From the NCBI GenBank assembly GCA_030340625.1, contig JAOPHQ010002844.1, forward strand, positions 111,001 to 175,000: a stretch of DNA of 64,000 nt, in the 5' to 3' direction. The notes beneath the pieces are model-generated. The model did not search any database. It was given only the letters and a program-made list of their open reading frames with translations, and had not been told where the DNA came from. Position numbers and translations under genes: made by a program. Source of the stretch: Merluccius polli (Eukaryota > Chordata > Actinopteri > Gadiformes > Merlucciidae). How positions within the stretch are numbered: the first letter of the stretch is position 1; every line of letters starts with the position of its first letter. This document shows, in pieces, positions 51,558 through 64,000 of the stretch.

Positions 51558-54500
51558 GTGTCTACTGGCTCCACTATTGGTGTCTACTGGCTCTACTATT
51601 GGTGTCTACTGGCTCCACTATTGGTGTCTACTGGCTCCACTATTGGTGTCTACTGGCTCCACTATTGGTGTCTACTGGCTCTTCTATTGGTGTCTACTGG
51701 CTCCACTATTGGTGTCTACTGGCTCCACTATTGGTGTCTACTGGCTCTTCTATTGGTGTCTACTGGCTCCTCTATTGGTGTCTACTGGCTCCACTATTGG
51801 TGTCTACTGGCTCTACTATTGGTGTCTACTGGCTCCACTATTGGTGTTTACTGGCTCTACTATTGGTGTCTACTGGCTCCACTATTGGTGTCTACTGGCT
51901 CCACTATTGGTGTCTACTGGCTCCACTATTGGTGTCTACTGGCTCTTCTATTGGTGTCTACTGGCTCCACTATTGGTGTCTACTGGCTCCACTATTGGTG
52001 TCTACTGGCTCCTCTATTGGTGTCTACTGGCTCCACTATTGGTGTCTACTGGCTCTACTATTGGTGTCTACTGGCTCCACTATTGGTGTTTACTGGCTCT
52101 ACTATTGGTGTCTACTGGCTCCACTATTGGTGTCTACTGGCTCCACTATTGGTGTCTACTGGCTCTTCTATTGGTGTCTACTGGCTCCACTATTGGTGTC
52201 TACTGGCTCTACTATTGGTGTCTACTGGCTCCACCATTGGTGTTTACTGGCTCTACTATTGGTGTCTACTGGCTCCACTATTGGTGTCTACTGGCTCCAC
52301 TATTGGTGTCTACTGGCTCCACTATTGGTGTCTACTGGCTCTTCTATTGGTGTCTACTGGCTCCACTATTGGTGTCTACTGGCTCCACTATTGGTGTCTA
52401 CTGGCTCCACTATTGGTGTCTACTGGCTCCTCTGTTGGTGTCTACTGGCTCCACTATTGGTGTCTACTGGCTCTACTATTGGTGTCTACTGGCTCCACTA
52501 TTGGTGTTTACTGGCTCTACTATTGGTGTCTACTGGCTCCACTATTGGTGTCTACTGGCTCCACTATTGGTGTCTACTGGCTCCACTATTAGTGTCTACT
52601 GGCTCTTCTATTGGTGTCTACTGGCTCCACTATTGGTGTCTACTGGCTCCACTATTGGTGTCTACTGGCTCCTCTATTGGTGTCTACTGGCTCCACTATT
52701 GGTGTCTACTGGCTCTACTATTGGTGTCTACTGGCTCCACTATTGGTGTTTACTGGCTCTACTATTGGTGTCTACTGGCTCCACTATTGGTGTCTACTGG
52801 CTCCACTATTGGTGTCTACTGGCTCTTCTATTGGTGTCTACTGGCTCCACTATTGGTGTCTACTGGCTCCACTATTGGTGTCTACTGGCTCTACTATTGG
52901 TGTCTACTGGCTCCCACCATTGGTGTTTACTGGCTCTACTATTGGTGTCTACTGGCTCCACTATTGGTGTCTACTGGCTCCACTATTGGTGTCTACTGCT
53001 CTTCTATTGGTGTCTACTGGCTCCACTATTGGTGTCTACTGGCTCCACTATTGGTGTCTACTGGCTCTACTATTGGTGTCTACTGGCTCCACCATTGGTG
53101 TTTACTGGCTCTACTATTGGTGTCTACTGGCTCCACTATTGGTGTCTACTGGCTCCACTATTGGTGTCTACTGGCTCCACTATTGGTGTCTACTGGCTCT
53201 TCTATTGGTGTCTACTGGCTCCACTATTGGTGTCTACTGGCTCCACTATTGGTGTCTACTGGCTCCACTATTGGTGTCTACTGGCTCCTCTGTTGGTGTC
53301 TACTGGCTCCACTATTGGTGTCTACTGGCTCCACTATTGGTGTCTACTGGCTCTTCTATTGGTGTCTACTGGCTCCACTATTGGTGTCTACTGGCTCCAC
53401 TATTGGTGTCTACTGGCTCCACTATTGGTGTCTACTGGCTCCTCTGTTGGTGTCTACTTGCTCCACTATTGGTGTCTACTGGCTCTACTATTGGTGTCTA
53501 CTGGCTCCACTATTGGTGTTTACTGGCTCTACTATTGGTGTCTACTGGCTCCACTATTGGTGTCTACTGGCTCCACTATTGGTGTCTACTGGCTCCACTA
53601 TTAGTGTCTACTGGCTCTTCTATTGGTGTCTACTGGCTCCACTATTGGTGTCTACTGGCTCCACTATTGGTGTCTACTGGCTCCTCTATTGGTGTCTACT
53701 GGCTCCACTATTGGTGTTTACTGGCTCTACTATTGGTGTCTACTGGCTCCACTATTGGTGTCTACTGGCTCCACTATTGGTGTCTACTGGCTCTTCTATT
53801 GGTGTCTACTGGCTCTACTATTGGTGTCTACTGGCTCCACTATTGGTGTCTACTGGCTCCACTATTGGTGTCTACTGGCTCTTCTATTGGTGTCTACTGG
53901 CTCCACTATTGGTGTCTACTGGCTCCACTATTGGTGTCGACTGGCTCTTCTATTGGTGTCTACTGGCTCCTCTATTGGTGTCTACTGGCTCCACTATTGG
54001 TGTCTACTGGCTCTACTATTGGTGTCTACTGGCTCCACTATTGGTGTTTACTGGCTCTACTATTGGTGTCTACTGGCTCCACTATTGGTGTCTACTGGCT
54101 CTACTATTGGTGTCTACTGGCTCCACTATTGGTGTTTACTGGCTCTACTATTGGTGTCTACTGGCTCCACTATTGGTGTCTACTGGCTCCACTATTGGTG
54201 TCTACTGGCTCCACTATTAGGTGTCTACTGGCTCTTCTATTGGTGTCTACTGGCTCCACTATTGGTGTCTACTGGCTCCACTATTGGTGTCTACTGGCTC
54301 CTCTATTGGTGTCTACTGGCTCCACTATTGGTGTTTACTGGCTCTACTATTGGTGTCTACTGGCTCCACTATTGGTGTCTACTGGCTCCACTATTGGTGT
54401 CTACTGGCTCTTCTATTGGTGTCTACTGGCTCCACTATTGGTGTCTACTGGCTCCACTATTGGTGTCTACTGGCTCCAAAATTGGTGTCTACTGGCTCCT

Positions 54501-56445
54501 CTTTGGTGTCTACTGGCTCCACTATTGGTGTCTACTGGCTCTACTATTGGTGTCTACTGGCTCCACTATTGGTGTTTACTGGCTCTACTATTGGTGTCTA
54601 CTGGCTCCACTATTGGTGTCTACTGGCTCCACTATTGGTGTCTACTGGCTCCACTATTGGTGTCTACTGGCTCTTCTATTGGTGTCTACTGGCTCCACTA
54701 TTGGTGTCTACTGGCTCCACTATTGGTGTCTACTGGCTCCTCTATTGGTGTCTACTGGCTCCACTATTGGTGTCTACTGGCTCTACTATTGGTGTCTACT
54801 GGCTCCACTATTGGTGTCTACTGGCTCCACTATTGGTGTCTACTGGCTCCTCTATTGGTGTCTACTGGCTCCACTATTGGTGTTTACTGGCTCTACTATT
54901 GGTGTCTACTGGCTCCACTATTGGTGTCTACTGGCTCCACTATTGGTGTCTACTGGCTCTTCTATTGGTGTCTACTGGCTCCACTATTGGTGTCTACTGG
55001 CTCCACTATTGGTGTCTACTGGCTCCAAAATTGGTGTCTACTGGCTCCTCTGTTGGTGTCTACTGGCTCCACTATTGGTGTCTACTGGCTCTACTATTGG
55101 TGTCTACTGGCTCCACTATTGGTGTTTACTGGCTCTACTATTGGTGTCTACTGGCTCCACTATTGGTGTCTACTGGCTCCACTATTGGTGTCTACTGGCT
55201 CCACTATTAGTGTCTACTGGCTCTTCTATTGGTGTCTACTGGCTCCACTATTGGTGTCTACTGGCTCCACTATTGGTGTCTACTGGCTCCTCTATTGGTG
55301 TCTACTGGCTCCACTATTGGTGTTTACTGGCTCTACTATTGGTGTCTACTGGCTCCACTATTGGTGTCTACTGGCTCCACTATTGGTGTCTACTGGCTCT
55401 TCTATTGGTGTCTACTGGCTCCACTATTGGTGTCTACTGGCTCCACTATTGGTGTCTACTGGCTCTACTATTGGTGTCTACTGGCTCCACAATTGGTGTC
55501 TACTGGCTCCACTATTGGTGTCTACTGGCTCTTCTATTGGTGTCTACTGGCTCCACTATTGGTGTCTACTGGCTCCACTATTGGTGTCTACTGGCTCCAC
55601 TATTGGTGTCTACTGGCTCTACTATTGGTGTCTACTGGCTCCACTATTGGTGTTTACTGGCTCTACTATTGATGTCTACTGGCTCCACTATTGGTGTCTA
55701 CTGGCTCCACTATTGGTGTCTACTGGCTCCACTATTGGTGTCTACTGGCTCTTCTATTGGTGTCTACTGGCTCCACTATTGGTGTCTACTGGCTCCACTA
55801 TTGGTGTCTACTGGCTCTACTATTGGTGTCTACTGGCTCCACAATTGGTGTCTACTGGCTCCACTATTGGTGTCTACTGGCTCTTCTATTGGTGTCTACT
55901 GGCTCCACTATTGGTGTCTACTGGCTCCACTATTGGTGTCTACTGGCTCCACTATTGGTGTCTACTGGCTCTACTATTGGTGTCTACTGGCTCCACTATT
56001 GGTGTTTACTGGCTCTACTATTGATGTCTACTGGCTCCACTATTGGTGTCTACTGGCTCCACTATTGGTGTCTACTGGCTCCACTATTGGTGTCTACTGG
56101 CTCTTCTATTGGTGTCTACTGGCTCCACTATTGGTGTCTACTGGCTCCTCTATTGGTGTCTACTGGCTCCTACTATTGGTGTCTACTGGCTCCACAATTG
56201 GTGTCTACTGGCTCCACTATTGGTGTCTACTGGCTCTTCTATTGGTGTCTACTGGCTCCACTATTGGTGTCTACTGGCTCCACTATTGGTGTCTACTGGC
56301 TCCACTATTGGTGTCTACTGGCTCTACTATTGGTGTCTACTGGCTCCACTATTGGTGTTTACTGGCTCTACTATTGATGTCTACTGGCTCCACTATTGGT
56401 GTCTACTGGCTCCACTATTGGTGTCTACTGGCTCCACAGTTGGCT
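51558..56445 (+). repeat. 22-bp minisatellite, main array (about 222 units)
   Basis: Near-identical 22-bp units carry four main variants (CCAC, CTAC, CTTC, CCTC before TATTGG) and a gtgtttac variant, arranged in higher-order patterns. No unit contains TAA, TAG or TGA on the + strand, so very long ORFs (up to 1137 codons, hydrophobic YWLHYWCLLAPLLVSTGS pattern) exist in all three frames. They are not evidence of a gene: the minus strand is closed and composition is purely repeat-driven. The array is the other half of 39882-40257. Confidence 0.97.
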
Positions 56446-56939
56446 GCTCCGCCACAGCTGCGCCTCCACGTCTCTCCTCAGCCGTCAGCGAGGAAACTGT
56501 AGGCCTATCTGTTGTGACTGTTCACCTGTCAGTCCTTTGGCAATAAGCCATACCGTTAATTGTACAGACAGTTGTTCTCCATCTCTTCACGTCTCTCCCT
56601 CATTCCTCTTTCGCTATTCCAACCGCATTGTGAACACACTGGCACACCCTCCTACACCAACTCCCTGATGAAAGGTTCAAGGGTGTTTCGGATAAATAAA
56701 GTTAAACATTTAGTCGGGGCAGATTTTAGAGACTATATTTCTGTTCAAAGAACGCGTTCCTAGTACAGTTAATCCTACAGTTAATTAGTTGTATAAAAGG
56801 ACACAAGGGGTCTTTATATATATAGCTACCTCAAATCCACTTAATGGTGCCAGAAACTGAATTGTGGCCAATCTAGTCGCGTTCATGATTTTTTTACAGT
56901 TGTTATTTTGGCCAGTAGAGTTGTTCACCTGTTGTACAG

Positions 56940-57010
<71 letters not shown>

Positions 57011-57310
57011 AAATACTACAAAATATACCTACCCACTACTTACAGTGTATATAGCCCATTCCTTTCATATATATATGAAAGGAAGTTGCTTTTGAGCCCC
57101 AACACCTATAGCTCGATATTGGACACTGCTCTACACTTGTGCATTGTGTCAGAGTGCGCCATGTTTAAATGCCAAGGTGAGCAATAAAAGCAATTTGGAC
57201 AGAAAATTGCCCAGAAAGTTACAAAAATGCCCCTAAAATATAAAGCAGCAGCGAGGAAATAACCCAGGCTTGCATTGATCCTTGTGTTACCTTGTGGGTA
57301 ATATCCTATA
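56446..57310. other. Intergenic DNA with (GT)n and palindrome
   Basis: GT repeat at 56940-57008 and a perfect 26-bp palindrome at 57059-57084. No gene recognised. Confidence 0.5.
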
Positions 57311-57316
57311 AATACA

Positions 57317-57577
57317 GGTTGTGACAATCCCAACCACACTCGCACTTGTTTTTTCTTTGGTGTTCTTAGTGTAATGTTTGTCATCTGTGTTAATTAGCAA
57401 TTCTGTTCACCTGTCTTCCATGTATTTAAGTTTCCTAGTCTCTTCCCCAGTTTGTGGGTGCCTTGTTTGTTGTAGGTTTGTTGCTGCCTGACTTGTTTCT
57501 TTGAGTAAAGTGTCATTTCGCACATACGCTGAGTCTGATCTCTGCATTTGGGTTCACCTCCCTGGTCAAGCCATTAC
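57317..57577 (+). mobile_element. Possible solo-LTR-like fragment
   Basis: A TG...CA segment (tgtgacaatcc ... gccattaca) ends in a ctgcatttgggttcacctcc stretch of the kind seen in fish gypsy LTRs. No target duplication was found. Low confidence. Confidence 0.25.
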
Positions 57578-57599
57578 AGATAGTGATATTACTTTACTA

Positions 57600-58112
57600 T
57601 ATCGAGTGGCTGTGTAACACTTTGGTAATCCCCAGCTCCTCTGGCTTCTCTTGGTGGTGGCGGTCTGGTCTGCAGGGTAATAGTATAGTAGCGATGGTGT
57701 TAGATGGCTGCTCTACCGGGTACCAAGGATTTGCTTGGAACTTGGTAGACCAGCTTTCTCCTGTTTTGCACCCTGGTCGATGAATAACCTCCAGCACACT
57801 AACAACCTCCACAACACAGTACAGTTTCATGATTTGGTCTCCCTGGGAGAGTTCAAAGCTCTGATACAAAACTAACTGAAGTGTGCAATTGCTATTCCTC
57901 AGCTGGACTTTGTAGTATGTATCTGTTGTCCCTTGTCTATTTGTATCATGTTCTATTTTACTTAATTGTTCATTGTCTGTTTTGCCATGCTCTATGCTAT
58001 ACATGTGTAACCTTGTACTTGTACTGGTGTCTTGGCCAGGTCTCCCTCGAAAGAGATTTTATCCTCAAGGGACTTCCTGGTTAAATATAGGTTAAACAAA
58101 ATAATTTAGAAA
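57600..58112 (+). mobile_element. LINE 3' end fragment
   Basis: An AFS-FAPW-MNNLQ-like RT tail and SLGEFKALIQN at 57740-57875 are followed by a 3' UTR with ggccaggtctccctcgaaag and a terminal ttaaatataggttaaacaaa. This matches the 3' end of a CR1/L2-type LINE; only the end is present. Confidence 0.6.
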
Positions 58113-58439
58113 ATAGTGGTGGTGCTGGGAGACCAGAGCAGGTCGTACTGCGGGTCCACTCTGTTGTTTTAACAGCTGATTCCGACCCCACCACCTCCAC
58201 CACTGCGACATAGGAGCCCTGCTTTGCTTGGCTGGCTATTTATGGCAGCCATGCTGTCCAATGTGCTCTAACCAGGCCTTACATGGTCGCTGTGGCCCAG
58301 GGTTAGCTCTCGCGTGCTGATCGGCTGCTCGCCTCAAGCCGGTCACATGTGTGTCACCATGGGCTCGGAGGCTTGTGGTGTTTGTTTACAAAAATGTTTA
58401 TGTATTTTTTTTGTTTTTGTTTTTGGACCGGAGCAGCAG

Positions 58440-58939
58440 CAGGCCAGACTCTGTCTGACTCTGCCCTTCACTCTGTGAACTCACGGCATGTGTAACAGTG
58501 GGGAAACAAAACAATCTGGGACATACCGTTTTAAAGAAGAAATATTTCATGCCGTGTGTTTCTTTTCCCCTCTGCTCCTTCTCCTCTCCTCCCCCCTCCT
58601 CACCTCACTTTACCCCACCCTTTCACCCTCTCACCGCCCCCCCTTCCCCGTCCCATTGACGTCCGGGGGTGATTTGCAAGTGGGAAATCACCCTTCTTTA
58701 TTAGTCGTGCGCTGCACGCATGGGTTTGCAAAGGGTGGCTTTGGTAGTGAGTACACTTTAGGATTGAGCTCAGATTTGGGCGCACCTCCTCGAACCCGCT
58801 GCCTCCCTGGTCCCTGCTGGGTCAAGGCTCATAGCCCACTGCTGCTTTTAAACGCCTGCATTGTTTTTTGGTTCCTTACATGTTTGGATAAATGGACTTC
58901 AGCCACAGAGCATGTGAATTCAATTGGACGCTTTGCAAA
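58440..58939 (+). other. Possible 5' exon of an unidentified gene
   Basis: A moderately GC-rich stretch with T/C-rich sequence ends at a strong donor, gcaaa|gtaagttctg (58940). No protein was recognised and no partner exon was found in the window. Speculative. Confidence 0.15.
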
Positions 58940-58953
58940 GTAAGTTCTGTTTC

Positions 58954-59000
<47 letters not shown>

Positions 59001-59685
59001 AGACGATTTTGGCGGTGGCAGGTCGGACTCCTGGATAATTCTACATGATGTAGAGGTTTTTACTTTGAAAAACAGCAATTTTGGTAACCCAGAATTTCCC
59101 GCCTGGGATCAATAAATATCTTATCATGCCATTGGGAATCACATGTCATCCACATGCTCATCAGAGATGAAGTCCAGGTCCTAACCTGAAGGGACTTAAC
59201 CCTTGAGAGATGAATGATGGCTCATAACTCCTATTGAACTGTTTGATGGGACACACATATAATCAGACACTGAGGGGTTTAACGAAACCTTTTGAACATT
59301 TAAAAGGAGGTAGGAATGTGAATAGGCTATTTAAGAAATTAAGAATGTGTCAATTGAACAGGATTTGGAATCAATGATTACATTGAAACTATGTTTTTGA
59401 GTGGAATCAGGAGGGTTTAGCAGCACAAGACATGAAGATGGAAGTGATTTTTGCTTTTCTTCTGCTTGCCTTATCTTTTTCACGGAAAGCAAGCTGTTTC
59501 AGAGAATACTATAATCTATATTCAATTAGCATGTAGCATTCATTCTATTCTTGCCTAGTTGTGTAATCCTGTATACTATCTCAGTAAATAAACCTATGGG
59601 CATCATTTGGTGTCCAATTTTCAAAAACGGAGTTATGAACTTTTCCAGTTTTATTTCAATTGTGCGCGGGTATTTGTGTACTAGA

Positions 59686-59717
<32 letters not shown>

Positions 59718-59904
59718 AACACATAAACATACCTTATTATTTCTGTGTATGTTTTTGTGCATGTGCAAATCTTTTTACAATGGTGAGTGTTTTACGACTG
59801 TGTGTGTGTGCATGCGCCTGTGTGCGTGTGTGTGTGCGCCCTAGTGCACCTGTTTTCTCCCTCCAAACGCTAAGACAGGTTTAGTGGCGGCTTGCTTTAG
59901 ACAC

Positions 59905-59970
<66 letters not shown>

Positions 59971-62547
59971 ATCAATGGTTCTCAACAGAGACAAATGCTT
60001 CCAGTGGCATCCGGGACTGTGTATCCATTCATACAGATACTGATGCTTACAAATACATCACATTCATGCATGTGTTTAAAGTCCCACTCGCCGTGTGCAG
60101 TATGGGCTAATAATTAGCAGGCTTTGGTCTCCTGGCATGACCATGGTCATATGCTCATAAGCATAGTCCTGGTTAGTGACTTGGAGCACAGCACCAACAC
60201 CATTGATCAGATCCCATCAGTGGAATTAGCTGGGACAGAAAATGCAGCCTGTTGAATGGATACCTCCCCTTCAGACTTGTCTTCAGTCTAGTTTTCTTGA
60301 GGCTAAAGTTTGGGGGAAACATTTTTTTTTTCATTGAATAATCAAAGAAAATACAAAAATCTAGTAACATTGTATGGTAGGTCACCAGTGTGTCCAAGGG
60401 TCCCTAATAACATACAGTGTCAGGTGACTTTATGGATGCATGTTTCATTCCGACGCAGTATAATCTCAATACTATAGAGCAAGGCCTTGAGCCTCTACAT
60501 TAATGTCCACCTGATTAAGACAGCTTTGTGAAAAGACTTCAAAACACGAATAGCAATAGACTCTTTATTTTCCCTTCCCCTTTTCCTCCTCCTGCTCCTT
60601 CTCCCGATGCTTAAAGTGTACACATCATCTACTGAGCCAGTCAAACACTGACTTTCTTTCAATCCTAATACTTTGAAATCTCAATCAGAATGCCTTTTTT
60701 TATTATATTAAAAAAAAATACCACATTTCATAATATCTATATTCATCAGTGGGTATTAGGTGATACATTGTTGATGGCGATGGTCACATAGATGCTCTTC
60801 TGTCCATAGTGGGTGGGCCAGTGTTGGGCTAGCATTGGCCCGCTAACCTCAAGCCCCATATGGCGGCTCATTTTATAAACATCAGATCACAAAGCGACGT
60901 GTTACCCCCTGCTCACTGTCTCACGTGTTTCTTGGCTGCTGGTTTTCACTCTCCACACCTTAACCAAAATGATTGCAATTAACATTCTTACAGTGATGAT
61001 GGTAGTTTGTGTCACACCGTAGGACTTTAATCTTGAAACCAGATTTGTCCCAATTTCATTTTTTTGCTTATCATTGTAAGACACAGCAGGGTGGTGATGA
61101 TGTCATACTGATTGAATATATTGATATACTTTATATATTATCCCCCTATGATACATATATAAAGGGGGTCTTTCGATGATTAATGCACCTTTTCCCCAAC
61201 TGGTTATAGTATATATTATTGCACTGAAACAAGTTTTGCGCCTTAACAAGATAAAAGTTGGTTTACATGGGATTTTGCATCGAGTGATTTGCCTTCCTCA
61301 TCATTGCACCACCATTAGCCACACCCCATCCCCCATTAAATCTAATAGTTTGGGGATATATATTTTCTTTACTTACTAATCATTCATATTATGGACATCC
61401 ATGCGCCACATTCTGACCTCTTACCTAGCTCTGTTGAGAACTCAATCTCTTCCCCATCAGAGCAGATCACAGCACTACTAAAACACACACACACCACAGC
61501 ACTGGAGTGGAGCCAGGCAGCATCAACACAGCATCAACACATCCTTAAGAGGAGGAGTCCTCTTAAGGATGTGTTGATGCTGTCAGGGCAGATGTGACGT
61601 GGAAAAGGTTACGCCTCATAGCTGGAGCCCCTGAATTCTGCAACATTTCCTGTTAGCCCTGCTTGTTTATGCTTGTTAGTGTTGTTGTAAAAATGACTTG
61701 TGCAGTGTTGTGCAGATGTCTGTGTGTCATAGCAGGTGAACACCAGGTGTAGCTCATCATAACTAGTTGCAGGTCGTTACGGGGGTTGCATGCATGCATG
61801 TGTGCCAGTGCTCCAGGTTGGTGGAGTAAATCGTACATTGATCACATGCGGGTAATTCATGTGATGAGCTGCACTTGTGTGTTCTACCCACCCTGCTAAT
61901 GAGGCACCGTCGATGGTGTAAAGAGGACCCATGACTTTTGAATGTGGCGTTATACTTTAAACATTAACATGGTGTGACTTGACCTCGGGACAAAGGACAT
62001 TTGAGAACCACTGCAGAAAAAAAAATAAAAAGATACTGCGAGACGAAATGAGTCACTACCCGCCCTGATATTTGATTGTCATAACGGCTACTTAAGGTGA
62101 ACTCTGTTCCAATGGTGATTGTGAACCTCCTTTTGTTTTTCATTTTGGTCTGGCTTGCGTTTCTTCTGCCTCTTGTCATTCCTTCTTCATGTTTTTCAAT
62201 CTCTCTCTCTGTCTCTGCTTATCTCAACACAACACGGACAATTCCCATATAAGAGCAGAGCAGGCGGTGTGTTGAGCAGCACAGGATTAGAGGAGATGGG
62301 GAAGGTCTTGGCCCAGAGATGGAGAGAGTTGGAGGGGAGGATGCCAAAGGAAATGTTTTAAGGACAGAAGGTTGTTGGGAGTAGGGAGGTTTAGTTTCAG
62401 CTATGCAACCCCACGGCTCTGTTTGTTTCAGAGCCTATCGCTAGTTGTGTGTGTCGCTGGTTGTTTGTGTGTGCGTGTGTGTGTGTGTGTTTGTATGTAA
62501 ATATTGTGTGCATGTGTGTGTGTCCTGAATACACAGATCTTCCGTAG

Positions 62548-62597
<50 letters not shown>

Positions 62598-64000
62598 ACG
62601 CGTGTTTGTGTGTGTGTGCCGTGCAATGTGGTTCTGCAGGCTTACCTAAACAGAGAGAAGCAGTCTGTAGCAGAGCAGGCCTGCCCAAGGTCTCCTAATA
62701 AAGGCATGGCTCTGGTGGGACGTGCTTTACAGACCAGGAAACAGACCTGGGTCAAACTTTACCGTGTCCGTCCACTTCAGATCACCTCATATCAATAATG
62801 TGTCGGTAACCTGTCACTAACCCAGCTTGTGTGTCAGCTGCTTGTCAACAAAGACAGGGTTTGTCAGATCGCTTGAGACAAAACCAGCAACGGCAACAAG
62901 TCAGGATTAGCTCACTGTGCAGGGTTAGTATATGGACCTGGATCAGCATTCTTGTATGTCACGCATGTCATGCAACATTTTGAGTGATCCGATCCTTACC
63001 TTTTAACCAGATCAGCAGTTTCCTGCCTATATCTGCCTCATCTGAGTTGCATGCTTGCACAAACAAGTAACCAGTTAAGTGATTGGTAGCCATCTATAGC
63101 TATTTGAAGAGTTGATGTTGCTTATTTTTCTTCCGAGATCTGGCAATATCACCTTTGTTGACGATCAACTAGCACATTTGATAGGTTATATTCCTCAAGC
63201 AGAGATTGTGCTGTCCCTAATTCATGTATTTCGTTTTTAATTACTCAATAAACCTAGTCACGAGGAAGGTGATTGCCAGTAAAGTTGAGCTTCTAGTCAT
63301 GTGGACGATGGGTGGCTAAATGTACCAACCAAAGGCTGTATCTGCTTCCCCTGTTGGACTTCTACCAGACCTAACCCAGGCCCAGCCACAAATGTGTTGC
63401 TGTGTAGTGCAAGCTTTACTGTGGTTGTACAAAAACATGCCTCTTGTTCAGAATAATACAATATGTTTTATCCTCTATCCTGTGTGTTGAGGTTAGACCC
63501 CGTACGCTCGGCAAGTAAAATACTTGCCGAGCGACACAGTGCAGTGTAGATGTGCGTTTCTCTTACAAGTTCAGAGTGAGGGGACCCAGTTAGGCTAAAT
63601 CTGTGTCATCCTGCTCCGGGTGTCAGAGATGGCTCTATGAAGAGGAGGGTCTATTTAAAACACCAAGTGTTATGCCTAACTAGTGTTGCCATTGAAATAC
63701 CACTGCTTAGGGTGTCACTTAGTTGTAGATGCACAGGCAGTTTCAAAAAGTAGACAGGAAGCAATGCAGTGGTCTGTTGGAGGTGGTGGTGTCTGAGTGA
63801 ACCTTGTGCTTGTAATGGCTCATCAACATGCAACACCTGTTTGTTAAATAATCCTTGCTCGCTAACTTCTATGCTAGCTTTCTACAGCATTAATGATAAG
63901 GAGTGGATACTTTTTAGGTTGAGTTATTGAAGTATAAGTTAACCGACAGTTTCAGCTCGAATTCGAACATTGAGATTTAAATAAATGTGTTTTGGGCTAT
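58940..64000. other. Distal region, no gene recognised
   Basis: Holds microsatellites (GT 58957-58997; GT 59688-59715; CA 59902-59968; GT 62470-62625), a tail motif tttcccgcctgggatcaata at about 59095, a perfect hairpin at 61528-61583 and a short one at 63505-63533. No convincing coding sequence was seen on either strand. Confidence 0.45.
61528..61583. repeat. Perfect inverted repeat, 26-bp arms, 4-nt loop
   Basis: Arms 61528-61553 and 61558-61583 are exact reverse complements around GGAG. The left arm overlaps a direct repeat gcatcaacaca. Confidence 0.95.

Overview
The window looks like a teleost fish chromosome. It is intron-rich and dense in CA, CT, GA and AT microsatellites. It carries fish-type transposons: L2-like and RTE-like LINEs, hAT elements, and a Ty3/gypsy element with a Gmr1-type domain order. 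Two vertebrate genes are readable, both on the + strand. No rRNA, tRNA or CRISPR array was recognised.

From 3.47 to 11.2 kb lie six coding exons of a G-protein-gated inward-rectifier potassium channel, most like kcnj9 (GIRK3/Kir3.3). The first coding exon was not found and may lie outside the window. The 3' UTR probably runs to about 12.6 kb. From 12.6 to 16.8 kb there is repeat-bearing intergenic DNA with an L2-like LINE relic. A CpG-rich block at 16.8-18.2 kb is a plausible promoter for the next gene, jcad (junctional cadherin 5 associated). Its coding exons lie at 22616-23103, 25360-29213 and 31500-31534, with a long 3' UTR to about 35.1 kb.

From 35 to 56.4 kb the DNA is almost entirely repeats. 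A 5'-truncated L2-like LINE (36.8-39.5 kb) is split by a small hAT element. Next comes a 22-bp minisatellite cut in two (39882-40257 and 51558-56445) by a 10.5-kb Ty3/gypsy retrotransposon. The retrotransposon has two LTRs and a GTGT target duplication, and its order is gag-integrase-reverse transcriptase-RNase H. It is itself interrupted by a hAT element in the integrase and by an antisense LINE between RT and RNase H. That LINE contains another hAT, which contains a fold-back element. Target-site duplications visible at most junctions give the order of insertion: minisatellite, then LTR element, then LINE, then hAT, then fold-back.

From 56.4 kb to the end I see microsatellites, a LINE 3' end, several palindromes and one possible 5' exon, but no recognisable gene. 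The two host genes have no obvious functional link: one is a neuronal/cardiac potassium channel and the other an endothelial junction protein.
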